Positions 54,401-61,286 of a stretch of DNA of 64,000 bases are shown one piece after another (position 1 is the first letter of the stretch; every line of letters starts with the position of its first letter). The DNA is from JAWVFM01 sp038237625. GTDB lineage: Bacteria > Actinomycetota > Thermoleophilia > Solirubrobacterales > 70-9. A program made the translations under genes and the position numbers. The stretch spans positions 124,001 to 188,000 of the forward strand of contig JBBRYM010000001.1 of assembly GCA_038237625.1 (NCBI GenBank), given 5' to 3'. The notes below the pieces were generated by a model. That model was not told the DNA's origin and searched no databases. It saw only the letters and a list, made by a program, of their open reading frames with translations.

Positions 54401-55438
54401 CTGCTTGCCGGCAGCGGCATCCCGATCGTCAATTACATGCGGGGATTCAACGCGACAAGCGGCGCAGAGATTCCCGGCATGCCCTCGCGCGCCCAGGGCC
54501 TCGACTTCCTCGGAGCGCCGGCGGTGGCCGATGTCAACGGCGACGGCTCGCCCGACGTGATCGAGGGCGGCGACTCCTCGGCGCTTCACGCGTTCACCTC
54601 CGACGGCACCCAGGCCGCAGGGTTCCCGAAGTTCACGACCGGCTGGGTGTTGTTCGGGCCGGCGGTCGGCGATCTCAACAGCGACGGGCGAAACGACGTG
54701 GTCGCCGCCACTCGCGAGGGCTACGTAATGGCGTGGAAGACCAAGGGGAAGGCATCGGCGAACAACGAGTGGTGGGGTTACCGCCACGACGAGCGGAACA
54801 CGGGCATGTACGGGGTCGACACGAGGCCGCCGGGGGAGCTGCGCAAGGCGCATCTCAACCGTGCCGACACCAAGCTGCGCTTCGAGGCCCCCGGCGACGA
54901 CTGGTACGCGGGGAAGGTCGACCATTACCGGATCCAGTTCGGCAACATCTGCGGACCGGGGAAGCCCAGGCACCGCAGGGTTGCCGCGACCGCGGCTGCC
55001 GGCCACAGGCAGACGGTCAAGGCGCCCCACGGCAACCTCTTCAGCGTGCAGGCGGTGGACGAGGCAGGGAACGTGGGGCGCCGGTGGCGGAGCCACATCG
55101 CCGTCGGCTGCCCCGCCCAGCCAGTCCATCTGCATGTCGTCAAGCTTGCCGCCGACCCGAAGGGCGGGCTGGCCTATGACAAGAGCCGGCTGCGAACGCG
55201 TCCCGGTCTCGTGAAGCTGCGCTTCACGAACCGCTCGCCGGTCGTGCACCGGCCCTGCATCGAGAACGCAAACGGCCGCAAGCTGGGCTGCACCAAGGAT
55301 GTGGTCAAGGGCCGCGGGCATCTGGACGCGAAGCTGAAGCCCGGGAAGTACACGTACTTCTGCAGCGTCGACGGGCACAGAGCAGCGGGCATGAAAGGCA
55401 CGCTCCGGGTGAAGCGCCCTGGAACCTCTCGACGCTGA
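51491..55438 (+). CDS. giant secreted subtilase-like protein with FG-GAP propeller and C-terminal cupredoxin domain
   Basis: The 1315-residue protein has a signal peptide (RWAIGLLAACGSLLAGSALA, residues 11-30) and a subtilase (S8) domain (about 90-450). Catalytic positions appear as Glu107 (AYIEGGINW, where Asp is usual), His209 (YDHANG), Asn299 (QASNDF) and Ser370 (GTTSESTPTVGG). An EF-hand-like loop DANGNGVVDPED lies at 157-168. A beta domain follows, then FG-GAP/VCBS repeats (about 595-1115: LADLRGSGKEDVILGDADGR, DINGDGKTEIASAAG, DLNSDGRNDVVAATREG) that form a calcium-bound propeller. The end (about 1215-1310) resembles a cupredoxin: His in VVHRPC, and FCSVDGHRAAGM with Cys, His and Met ligands. 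It is probably an exported copper-containing surface protein; proteolytic activity is uncertain. Confidence 0.85.
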   Translation: MGREGATRRKRWAIGLLAACGSLLAGSALAAFPQDPPNDPAYDPAEQGGPSTCLTRSADSEQHYLYSFMPQCTPGATDPENAAGGSEDRAWAKYTPGNGHTVIAYIEGGINWRNQPSELANKVFLNAGELPAPTTPKKGRKLCPGALCAADYSDTKDANGNGVVDPEDIIVRYSDGVDDDHNGYTDDISGWDFYNDQNDPATVDSRYDHANGQQRQAAAQTNNGVGDAGVCPGCMVMPIKAGAEALDRTDDLAQAWLYAADMQVDVLVSVTADVGYSTFMRQAVNYCWRHNVVMVQASNDFESTDHQGGMFWPHVLPGNGLVSNAAGLSILPNGAAVGNGATTTYRARSAFTSFGPHNMFSVATQGGTTSESTPTVGGTMALVLAEGKRAARRGQIKRPLTNEEAIQVVRATSSDITTDPNPPLGWPAKPGFDPQFGYGRPNVYKAMKAVSKGQIPPEAWIDAPRWYSLYDPTRKRSVPVRGFVGAPRSKHYSWKLQFAPGAEPGSGDYTTAASGHGSKPFEGKLGSIDLAKVPQPFWDAAYHLSSDKTLETSEQYTVTIRLRVTDARGRLSEERRTIAVHHDPTLRRGFPKRIGAGGESQPALADLRGSGKEDVILGDADGRVHALSPRGRELSGFPVHTLATRVTKQHPSVNPGHEPIFGNVAVGDLFHNGRQEIVATSTTGRTYVWGARGKLLRGWPKKLDTGVHKPKIPRPDEPFTRPAIMGATAPPVLANLDSDPQLEIVQSAWDGRIHAWNPGGSRVKGFPVHATLPPGTPVPSGQVTINDQKLDLPPALAQLDGDKEPELVQRLQYAFANGAGLQVPFGGESNVVAYNPDGSRVPGFLISGQALAFYYGSAQEFITEGVNNPTTADINGDGKTEIASAAGIFSPTTLYNPDGSQDMVYGPLPGATLSLLFGNPTGILNAFNGTLPDDAPVNFTTSGAFGHFGPGGQLSYVEPGSGGASVAGSLLLAGSGIPIVNYMRGFNATSGAEIPGMPSRAQGLDFLGAPAVADVNGDGSPDVIEGGDSSALHAFTSDGTQAAGFPKFTTGWVLFGPAVGDLNSDGRNDVVAATREGYVMAWKTKGKASANNEWWGYRHDERNTGMYGVDTRPPGELRKAHLNRADTKLRFEAPGDDWYAGKVDHYRIQFGNICGPGKPRHRRVAATAAAGHRQTVKAPHGNLFSVQAVDEAGNVGRRWRSHIAVGCPAQPVHLHVVKLAADPKGGLAYDKSRLRTRPGLVKLRFTNRSPVVHRPCIENANGRKLGCTKDVVKGRGHLDAKLKPGKYTYFCSVDGHRAAGMKGTLRVKRPGTSRR

Positions 55439-55589
55439 GTCCCCCGGGGGGCATGAACGTCGCAAGGACCGCCGCGCCGGCGAGAACTGCGGCCTGTTGA
55501 CCAAGGCTAGTGAGAGGAGCGGGGCCGCCGGGGTCCGTCCGGCGAGCATTCGCATCGCCCTCGGCGCTCGCGAGCACGCGGCCCCGGCC

Positions 55590-57029
55590 CTACTCCGGCA
55601 GACGAGTGACCTCTGCCGGGTCGATGTCGTCGCGAAGGCCCTTGAACGACGGGGCGCGGAGCGTGGCCGCCTGGGTCCATTCGCGGAACTCGACGGTGGC
55701 GACCAGGGAGGGCTCGACGAAGATGGCCTCCTTCGGGGGCTTGCGGCCAGTGAAGGGGCTGGACGTCGTTCGAAGCGGTTCGAGAATCCGCATCAGGTCG
55801 GAAAGGGTCGTCTCCGTGAAGCCGGTGCCGACCCGTCCCGCGTAACGAAGTCCCTCGTCGCCAGGTTTCTCGTGGTAGCCGACGGCGAGGGCGCCGAGGG
55901 TGTTCGCCCGTCCGCCCTGCCCGGGAAGCCAACCGCCGATGACCAGTTCGGCGGTGCGGACGTTCTTGACCTTGATCCACGCCTTGGAGCGGCCGCCCGA
56001 GACGTAGCGGGAGTCCAGGCGCTTGGCCACGAGACCCTCGAGGTCGCGCTCGCGGGTGAGGTCGAGGAGGGAGCGGCCGTCGCCGACGTGGTTGGCGGGA
56101 ACCTGGATTGCCGGGTCTTTGAGCTCGAGCGCCTCGAGGACCTTGCGGCGGTCGAGGTAGGGCAGCTCCAGGAGGGGATGGCCTTCGGCGTAGAGCACGT
56201 CGAAGACCATGAACGTGACCGGCGTGTCGGCCATGCGGCGGCGCACGGCGCTCTCGGAGCCGAGGTGCATGCGTCGCTGGAGGCGCTGGAAGTCCGGACG
56301 GCCGATGTCGTCGAAGGCCACGACCTCGCCGTCGAGCAGCGCCTCGCGCGATCCCATCGCCTCGCGCAGGCCGCGCGTGACCTCCGGGTACTGCGAGGTG
56401 ATGTCGCGCAGGTTGCGGCTCTCCAGGCGGATGCGACCGGTCTCGCAGTGGGCGAGGGCGCGAACCCCGTCCCATTTGAGCTCGAACGCAAAGTCCGATT
56501 CCTTGCTCGGCAGCTTGCCGAGGCAGGCCATCATCGGCTGGACCCCCGAGGGCATCGGCTCGCGCCCAGGATCCTGAGGTGGATCCATCCGGTGGATCAT
56601 CCAGTTCTTGCCCTTGGTGGGGAAGAGGGCGTAGCGGCCCTGAACCCGCTCGCCGTGGAGGTCGACCTCGATCTTTCGCTCCTCCCACTTCTCGACCGAG
56701 TACGTCCCGCTGTCCCAGATCGTCATCGACCCCGCTCCGTACTGCCCGGCGGGGATCTCGCCATGGAAGTCGATGTACTCGAGCGGGTGATCCTCGGTGC
56801 GGACCGCGAGGCGGTTGTCCTTGGGAGTCGGCGGCACCCCGCGGGGAAGGGCCCATGAGGCGAGGACACCGTCGCGCTCGAGGCGCAGATCCCAGTGCAG
56901 CCGGCGGGCGTGGTGCTCCTGGATCACGAAGCGGTCGTCGGCCGACTTCTTCCGCTTCCCGCCCTTGGGCTCAGGCGTCTCTGAGAACTCCCGCTTCGCC
57001 TCGTACTCATCGAGCTTGCGCTTGGGCAT
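55590..57029 (-). CDS. ligD: LigD-type ATP-dependent DNA ligase with 3'-phosphoesterase domain
   Basis: The 479-residue protein has the LigD phosphoesterase domain (residues 30-165: FVIQEHHARRLHWDLRLER, GEIPAGQYGAG) and the ligase domain with the adenylated lysine in FELKWDGVRAL, LDGEVVAFDD, and EGLVAKRLDS ... AWIKVKN. The primase-polymerase domain is missing, and no ku gene is visible here. LigD repairs double-strand breaks by end joining. The ATG at 57029 (MPKRKLDEYEAKREF) is preferred over upstream ATGs. Confidence 0.93.
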   Translation of the reverse strand: MPKRKLDEYEAKREFSETPEPKGGKRKKSADDRFVIQEHHARRLHWDLRLERDGVLASWALPRGVPPTPKDNRLAVRTEDHPLEYIDFHGEIPAGQYGAGSMTIWDSGTYSVEKWEERKIEVDLHGERVQGRYALFPTKGKNWMIHRMDPPQDPGREPMPSGVQPMMACLGKLPSKESDFAFELKWDGVRALAHCETGRIRLESRNLRDITSQYPEVTRGLREAMGSREALLDGEVVAFDDIGRPDFQRLQRRMHLGSESAVRRRMADTPVTFMVFDVLYAEGHPLLELPYLDRRKVLEALELKDPAIQVPANHVGDGRSLLDLTRERDLEGLVAKRLDSRYVSGGRSKAWIKVKNVRTAELVIGGWLPGQGGRANTLGALAVGYHEKPGDEGLRYAGRVGTGFTETTLSDLMRILEPLRTTSSPFTGRKPPKEAIFVEPSLVATVEFREWTQAATLRAPSFKGLRDDIDPAEVTRLPE

Positions 57030-57081
57030 CGGACCAAGGGTATTGAGGGCAACGCGGCGCTCATTCCGGGGTACATGAAGC

Positions 57082-57276
57082 GTGCTCTTCTTTCTCGTCT
57101 TTGCCGTGCCGCTCTTCATCGGAGCCCTTGTCTACCGCTACGGCCTGCGGCGTCCATCCCCAGCCCTGCGGATCGCCGGAACCGTTCTGATGCTGATCTC
57201 CCTCCCTGTTTTCGTGCTGCTCGGGCTTTCGGGCGGTCACTCAAGGTCGCCGCGTAAGCTGGACACGCCCCCGTAG
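57082..57276 (+). CDS. small membrane protein (64 residues)
   Basis: The frame starts with a GTG and encodes two hydrophobic segments (FFLVFAVPLFIGALVYRYGL and AGTVLMLISLPVFVLLGL) with a basic loop. It ends 10 nt inside the tRNA-Lys gene. It may be a real small membrane protein, but the start site is weak. Confidence 0.5.
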   Translation: MLFFLVFAVPLFIGALVYRYGLRRPSPALRIAGTVLMLISLPVFVLLGLSGGHSRSPRKLDTPP

Positions 57277-57341
57277 CTCAGTTGGTCAGAGCTCCGGACT
57301 TTTAATCCGGGCATGCCTGGGTTCAATTCCCAGCGGGGGCA
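57267..57341 (+). tRNA. tRNA-Lys (anticodon TTT)
   Basis: Acceptor arms GCCCCCG and CGGGGGC pair fully, discriminator is A. The D arm is AGCTCAGTTGGTCAGAGCT, the anticodon arm CCGGA-CTTTTAA-TCCGG gives anticodon TTT, and the T arm CTGGG-TTCAATT-CCCAG is intact. CCA is not encoded. A palindromic element begins 11 bp downstream. Confidence 0.97.
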
Positions 57342-57351
57342 TCGCTGACTT

Positions 57352-57390
57352 CTGACGACTTATCCCCGGTATGCGGGGACAACTCGCCAG
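57352..57390. repeat. palindromic element, left flank of the DUF559 gene (35-bp core at 57354-57388)
   Basis: The 39-bp copy reads CTGACGACTT, then ATCCCCGGTATGCGGGG, then ACAACTCGCCAG. The central ATG (57371) is the start codon of the nuclease-like gene. It is 35/39 identical to the reverse complement of the copy at 58195-58233. The tRNA-Lys gene ends 10 bp upstream. Confidence 0.88.
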
Positions 57391-58198
57391 CGCCGCGGCA
57401 GCGATCGCCGAAATCGCCGAAGGTCAGCACGGAGTCATCACCTTCGAGCAGTTGCTTGGCTGCGGGCTGAGCAAGAGTGCGATCGACCGCTGGGTCGCCG
57501 CCGGCCGCCTCCACCGGGTCTACCGCGGTGTCTACACGGTCGGACATACGGGATTGAGCAATGAGGGAAGGTGGATGGCTGCGGTCTTGGCCTGCGGGGA
57601 GGGTTCAGTCCTCAGCCACCGCTCGGCGGCCGAGCACTGGGGGCTCTTGCAGGCGACGACGGGGGCGATCCACGTCACGGTCCCGGACGCGGGAGGCAGG
57701 GCGAAGCGAAGGGGGCTGATCATCCATCGCTCTCCCTCATTAGCTTCAAATTCGATCGTGGAGAGGGACCACATCACGGTCACGACCCCGGCACGCACCA
57801 TCGCCGACCTGAGGCGAAGCACCGAGCCTGAGATCGTTCGCCAGGCGATCCGCAAGGCCAACTTCAAGGGCTACGACACCGGCGAGCGCCTTCGCTCGCG
57901 CGATCGCTCCGAGCTCGAGCGCCGCTTTCTTTACCTCTGCTCTCGCCGACACCTGCCGAAGCCGGAGGTCAACTGGCCGATCGGGCCCTACACGCTGGAC
58001 TTCGCCTGGCCGCTAATGAAGGTCTGCGTCGAGACCGACGGCTGGGACGCGCATCGGGGCCGGCAAGCGTTCGAGGACGACCATGACCGCGACCTCTTCC
58101 TCGCCTTCGGTGGGTGGCGAGTGCTGCGGGTGACCTGGCGGCAGATCGAGGCGGACCCACGATTCGTCGCCGCCCTGCTTCGGCGCTACCTCGGCTGA
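57371..58198 (+). CDS. AbiEi-like winged-helix / DUF559 nuclease-like protein bracketed by inverted palindromes
   Basis: The 275-residue protein has an N-terminal winged-helix part like AbiEi antitoxins (residues 10-75: GVITFEQLLGCGLSKSAIDR, RVYRGVYTVGH), a middle region (LSHRSAAEHWGLL, TPARTIADL) and a DUF559/Vsr-like PD-(D/E)xK domain (about 175-275). Candidate acidic residues are Glu183, Asp210 (YTLDFAWP), Glu221 and Asp223 (VCVETDGWDAH). Its start codon is at the centre of the left palindrome and its stop lies in the right one, so the gene fits exactly between two inverted copies. Similar proteins are common in actinobacteria with unknown role. I infer it may be part of a mobile element or toxin system. 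Confidence 0.9.
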   Translation: MRGQLASAAAAIAEIAEGQHGVITFEQLLGCGLSKSAIDRWVAAGRLHRVYRGVYTVGHTGLSNEGRWMAAVLACGEGSVLSHRSAAEHWGLLQATTGAIHVTVPDAGGRAKRRGLIIHRSPSLASNSIVERDHITVTTPARTIADLRRSTEPEIVRQAIRKANFKGYDTGERLRSRDRSELERRFLYLCSRRHLPKPEVNWPIGPYTLDFAWPLMKVCVETDGWDAHRGRQAFEDDHDRDLFLAFGGWRVLRVTWRQIEADPRFVAALLRRYLG

Positions 58199-58233
58199 CG
58201 AGTTGTCCCCGGATAGCGGGGAGAAGTCGTCAG
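58195..58233. repeat. palindromic element, right flank of the DUF559 gene (35-bp core at 58197-58231)
   Basis: The 39-bp copy reads CTGACGAGTTG, then TCCCCGGATAGCGGGGA, then GAAGTCGTCAG. The gene's TGA stop is in it (58196-58198). It is inverted relative to the left-flank copy and differs at 4 of 39 positions. Confidence 0.88.
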
Positions 58234-58252
58234 AAGCTCAGGTTTGCCTTCC

Positions 58253-59737
58253 ATGCCCCAAACCGCGAGACTGCCGGGCGTGGCTGAGACTCAGGGGAAG
58301 CTGACCCGGCGCTCGCTCGTCGGAGGGGCCGCTGCCGGCACTGCCGGGCTCGCGCTCGGCGGTGTAGCCGGGTCGGCCTCCGCATCCAGTCGCCGCACCG
58401 TCGACTGCATCGTCGTCGGCGCGGGACTCTCCGGGCTCTCCGCCGCCCACACCCTCCGCCGCGCCGGCAAGTCGTTCGTCGTCCTCGAGGCTCGCGACCG
58501 TGTCGGCGGGCGCACGCTCAACCAAAACCTCGGCCATGGGAAGGTCGTCGAGATCGGCGGGCAGTGGGTCGGCCCGACTCAGAACTACGTACTGAAGGAG
58601 ATCAAGCGCCAGGGCCTGAAGACGTTCAAGACCTACACGGCCGGCAAGAGCGTCTACTACCGGGGCGGCACGCTGACCCAGTACACCGGCACGATCCCGC
58701 CCGCGAACCCGGCATCGCTCGTGGAGCTCCAGGCGGTCATCACCGAGCTCGACAGCATGGCGGGCCAGATCGACCCGAGGCGCCCGTGGGCGACCGCCAA
58801 CGCCGCGGCCTGGGACGGCCAGACCTTCGAGACCTGGAAGCTCGCCCACGCCGTCACGCCGGAGGCGCGCGACCTCATCGATCTGGGCGTCGCCTCGGTC
58901 TTCGCCGCGGAGCCCCGCGATCTCTCGCTGCTCCACGTCCTGTTCTACATCCGCGCTGCCGTCAGCTTCGAGAACCTCATCAACACCGCAGGTGGCGCCC
59001 AGGACAGCCGCGTGGTCGGCGGCTCGCAGGAGATCTCGATCCGGATGGCGAAGCAGCTCGGCGGCTCCGTCGTCCTCGGCTCGCCCGTCCACCGGATCGA
59101 CCACCACGGCCACGGCGTGGAGATCCGCACCGCCAAGGGCATCTTCGCCGCCAAGCGGACGATCCTCGCCCTCCCGCCCACCCTGGCCGGCCGCATCCGC
59201 TACTCGCCCGACCTGCCCCCGAAGCGCGACCAGCTCATGCAGCGCGTTCCGATGGGAACGGTGATCAAGTGCCTGGCGATCTACGACAAGCCGTTCTGGC
59301 GCGACGACGGGCTCTCAGGGATGGCCACCAGCGACACCGGCCCGGTGAAGCTCACCTTCGACAACACCCCGCCCGGCGGCAAGCCGGGCATCCTCCTCGG
59401 CTTCATCGAGGGCCAGGAGGCGCGCGACCTCCTCGCGGCGTCCCGACACGAGCGCCGCAAGCTCGTCCTCGAGTCGATGGCTCGCTACTACGGCTCGAAG
59501 GCCCACCTGGCAAAGGACTACGCCGACAAGAGCTGGGCCGCCGATCCCTGGACCCGCGGCTGTTACGTCGGCTACTACCCGCCCGGCGTCCTCACCGGCT
59601 ACCGCGAGGCCATCAGCGCCCCGACGGGAGTCATCCATTGGGCCGGGACCGAGACCGCCAGCGAATGGAACGGGTACATGGACGGCGCTCTGCAAGCGGG
59701 TGAGCGGGCCGCCGAGGAAGTCCTGGCGAAGCTCTGA
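58253..59737 (+). CDS. Tat-exported flavin amine oxidase
   Basis: The protein of about 494 residues has a twin-arginine signal (KLTRRSLVGGAAAGTAGLAL). The FAD motif is IVVGAGLSGLSAAHTL followed by EARDRVGGRT, and the C-terminal block is HWAGTETASEWNGYMDGAL, as in monoamine oxidases. The ATG at 58253 is used; a GTG at 58280 is possible. It oxidises an amine outside the membrane to an aldehyde, ammonia and H2O2. A secreted nitrilase-like gene follows 29 nt downstream, probably in the same transcript. Confidence 0.92.
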   Translation: MPQTARLPGVAETQGKLTRRSLVGGAAAGTAGLALGGVAGSASASSRRTVDCIVVGAGLSGLSAAHTLRRAGKSFVVLEARDRVGGRTLNQNLGHGKVVEIGGQWVGPTQNYVLKEIKRQGLKTFKTYTAGKSVYYRGGTLTQYTGTIPPANPASLVELQAVITELDSMAGQIDPRRPWATANAAAWDGQTFETWKLAHAVTPEARDLIDLGVASVFAAEPRDLSLLHVLFYIRAAVSFENLINTAGGAQDSRVVGGSQEISIRMAKQLGGSVVLGSPVHRIDHHGHGVEIRTAKGIFAAKRTILALPPTLAGRIRYSPDLPPKRDQLMQRVPMGTVIKCLAIYDKPFWRDDGLSGMATSDTGPVKLTFDNTPPGGKPGILLGFIEGQEARDLLAASRHERRKLVLESMARYYGSKAHLAKDYADKSWAADPWTRGCYVGYYPPGVLTGYREAISAPTGVIHWAGTETASEWNGYMDGALQAGERAAEEVLAKL

Positions 59738-59766
59738 GAGCCCGCCCCCTCAGCGGCCTCCTCGCC

Positions 59767-61281
59767 ATGGCCATCTGCGCCGCGGCGGCCACCTCGGCCC
59801 CGGCAAGCGCCGCCATCCCGCCCCCGCCGACCAAGACGGCCTGCAAGACCACCAACGCGTCAACGCATCTGCCCGCGATCGTCGCCCCAGACCCGGCGCC
59901 GCACGCCCCCCGTGTCTTCGCGATGCAGTTCAAGCAGGACCTGGCGAACGTCGCGACCTACCGGACGTTTCGAACCAAGATCGAATGCATGATCCGCGAG
60001 TACGTCCTGCCCCACCTGGCGCGCCACCGGCCCAACGTCGTCGTCTTCAACGAGGACGTGGGCCTCATGACCCTGGGCACGGGCTCGCGCGGAGCCCAGG
60101 CCCGTGCGATCTTCCAAGACCCGAGCCTGGTCCCCGGCTGCGAGCCCGAAGGAGCTCCGTGCGGCGCCCTCGGCGCGCTGCTCGCCATCTCCGCCGCCTA
60201 CTCGCCTCAGATCGCCGCCTACGAGTCGCGCTTTCCGGGCATGGGGCCTCTCGTCGCCGGCTTCGTCGGGCCCACGGACACCCTGGCCCGCGGCTGGATG
60301 CAGACGTTCTCCGACATGGCCCGTCGCTACGGCATCTACATCGCCGGCTCGGCCACGCAGGCGCCGTTCAAGGAGTCGACCGACCCCGCCGACATCGCCC
60401 TCTTCGCCGACCCCGACCTGCCGAACCCTCCGAAGTCGGTCTACGTAGCCACCCAGGGCGCCGCCTACAACACCGCCTTCCTCTGGGGCCCGCACACCGT
60501 TGATGCCCACGCCCCGAAGCCGCTTCGCAACGTCGTCCTTCAAAACGAGAAGGTCCCCGTCACCCCGATCGAGGCCGAGCTCGAGGTCTCCAACGGGCCC
60601 ACCTCCGGGAAGGCCGCCCGCGACAACCTCCGCCCCTACCACCTGCCGGGAACCAAGGCCCGCTTGGGGTTCGCGACCAGCCTGCCTGCCTTCCAGTTCG
60701 CCAACGACTTCGGCTCGCCGGCGCCCAAGCACCCCTGCGCCGACGTGACGGTCAGCTACATGAACTGCCTCGACCGCCTGGGCGCCAACGTCGTCCTCCA
60801 GGACGAGGCCAACCCGGGTCGCTGGGCCGCCAACGGCGGCGGCGGCTTCTGGCAGCCCCTGGAGTGGATGGGCTCGACCTGGCGAGCTGTCACTGATCCC
60901 GCCGTCTCTTTCGACTACAACGTCACCCCGATGATGGTCGGCAACCTCGCCGACCTGCCATTCGACGGCCAGTCAGCGATCACCCAGCGTGGCCGCGCCC
61001 GCGGACCCGGCTGCCACTACGTCGGCAATCGCCGCCTGCACACCACCGCTCCCGAGGCCGACCCCGCCTCCGCCCAGCGCTACGCGGGCCGAAAGCGCCA
61101 GTTCCTGGCGCTGGCGCCCTGGGTATCACCCAACGCCGCCCGGGCAAAGCTACGCGCAACCGCCGCCCAGCTCGCCCCGGGCTCGCACGATCCGCTGGAA
61201 AACGACTACGTCGAAACCGCCCTCGTCGCCGACCTTGCGTTCCCGGTCGACCGCTCGCGCCGCGGCTGCGTGCGCCGCTGA
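59767..61281 (+). CDS. secreted nitrilase-superfamily (carbon-nitrogen hydrolase-like) protein
   Basis: The 504-residue protein has a signal peptide (MAICAAAATSAPASAA; an upstream CTG at 59734 would add a positive n-region). The carbon-nitrogen hydrolase triad appears as Glu in VVVFNEDVG, Lys in LQNEKVPVTP, and Cys in VSYMNCLDRLGANVVLQDEA. Extra Cys pairs suggest disulfides. It probably hydrolyses an amide or related bond outside the cell. Pairing with the amine oxidase suggests use of an extracellular nitrogen compound (inference). Confidence 0.8.
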   Translation: MAICAAAATSAPASAAIPPPPTKTACKTTNASTHLPAIVAPDPAPHAPRVFAMQFKQDLANVATYRTFRTKIECMIREYVLPHLARHRPNVVVFNEDVGLMTLGTGSRGAQARAIFQDPSLVPGCEPEGAPCGALGALLAISAAYSPQIAAYESRFPGMGPLVAGFVGPTDTLARGWMQTFSDMARRYGIYIAGSATQAPFKESTDPADIALFADPDLPNPPKSVYVATQGAAYNTAFLWGPHTVDAHAPKPLRNVVLQNEKVPVTPIEAELEVSNGPTSGKAARDNLRPYHLPGTKARLGFATSLPAFQFANDFGSPAPKHPCADVTVSYMNCLDRLGANVVLQDEANPGRWAANGGGGFWQPLEWMGSTWRAVTDPAVSFDYNVTPMMVGNLADLPFDGQSAITQRGRARGPGCHYVGNRRLHTTAPEADPASAQRYAGRKRQFLALAPWVSPNAARAKLRATAAQLAPGSHDPLENDYVETALVADLAFPVDRSRRGCVRR

Positions 61282-61286
61282 GGAAG

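Noticed and set aside
57267..58233. Integrase-type genomic island at tRNA-Lys
   Set aside because: No integrase gene and no direct repeat of the tRNA 3' end were seen; the flanking repeats are inverted palindromes instead.
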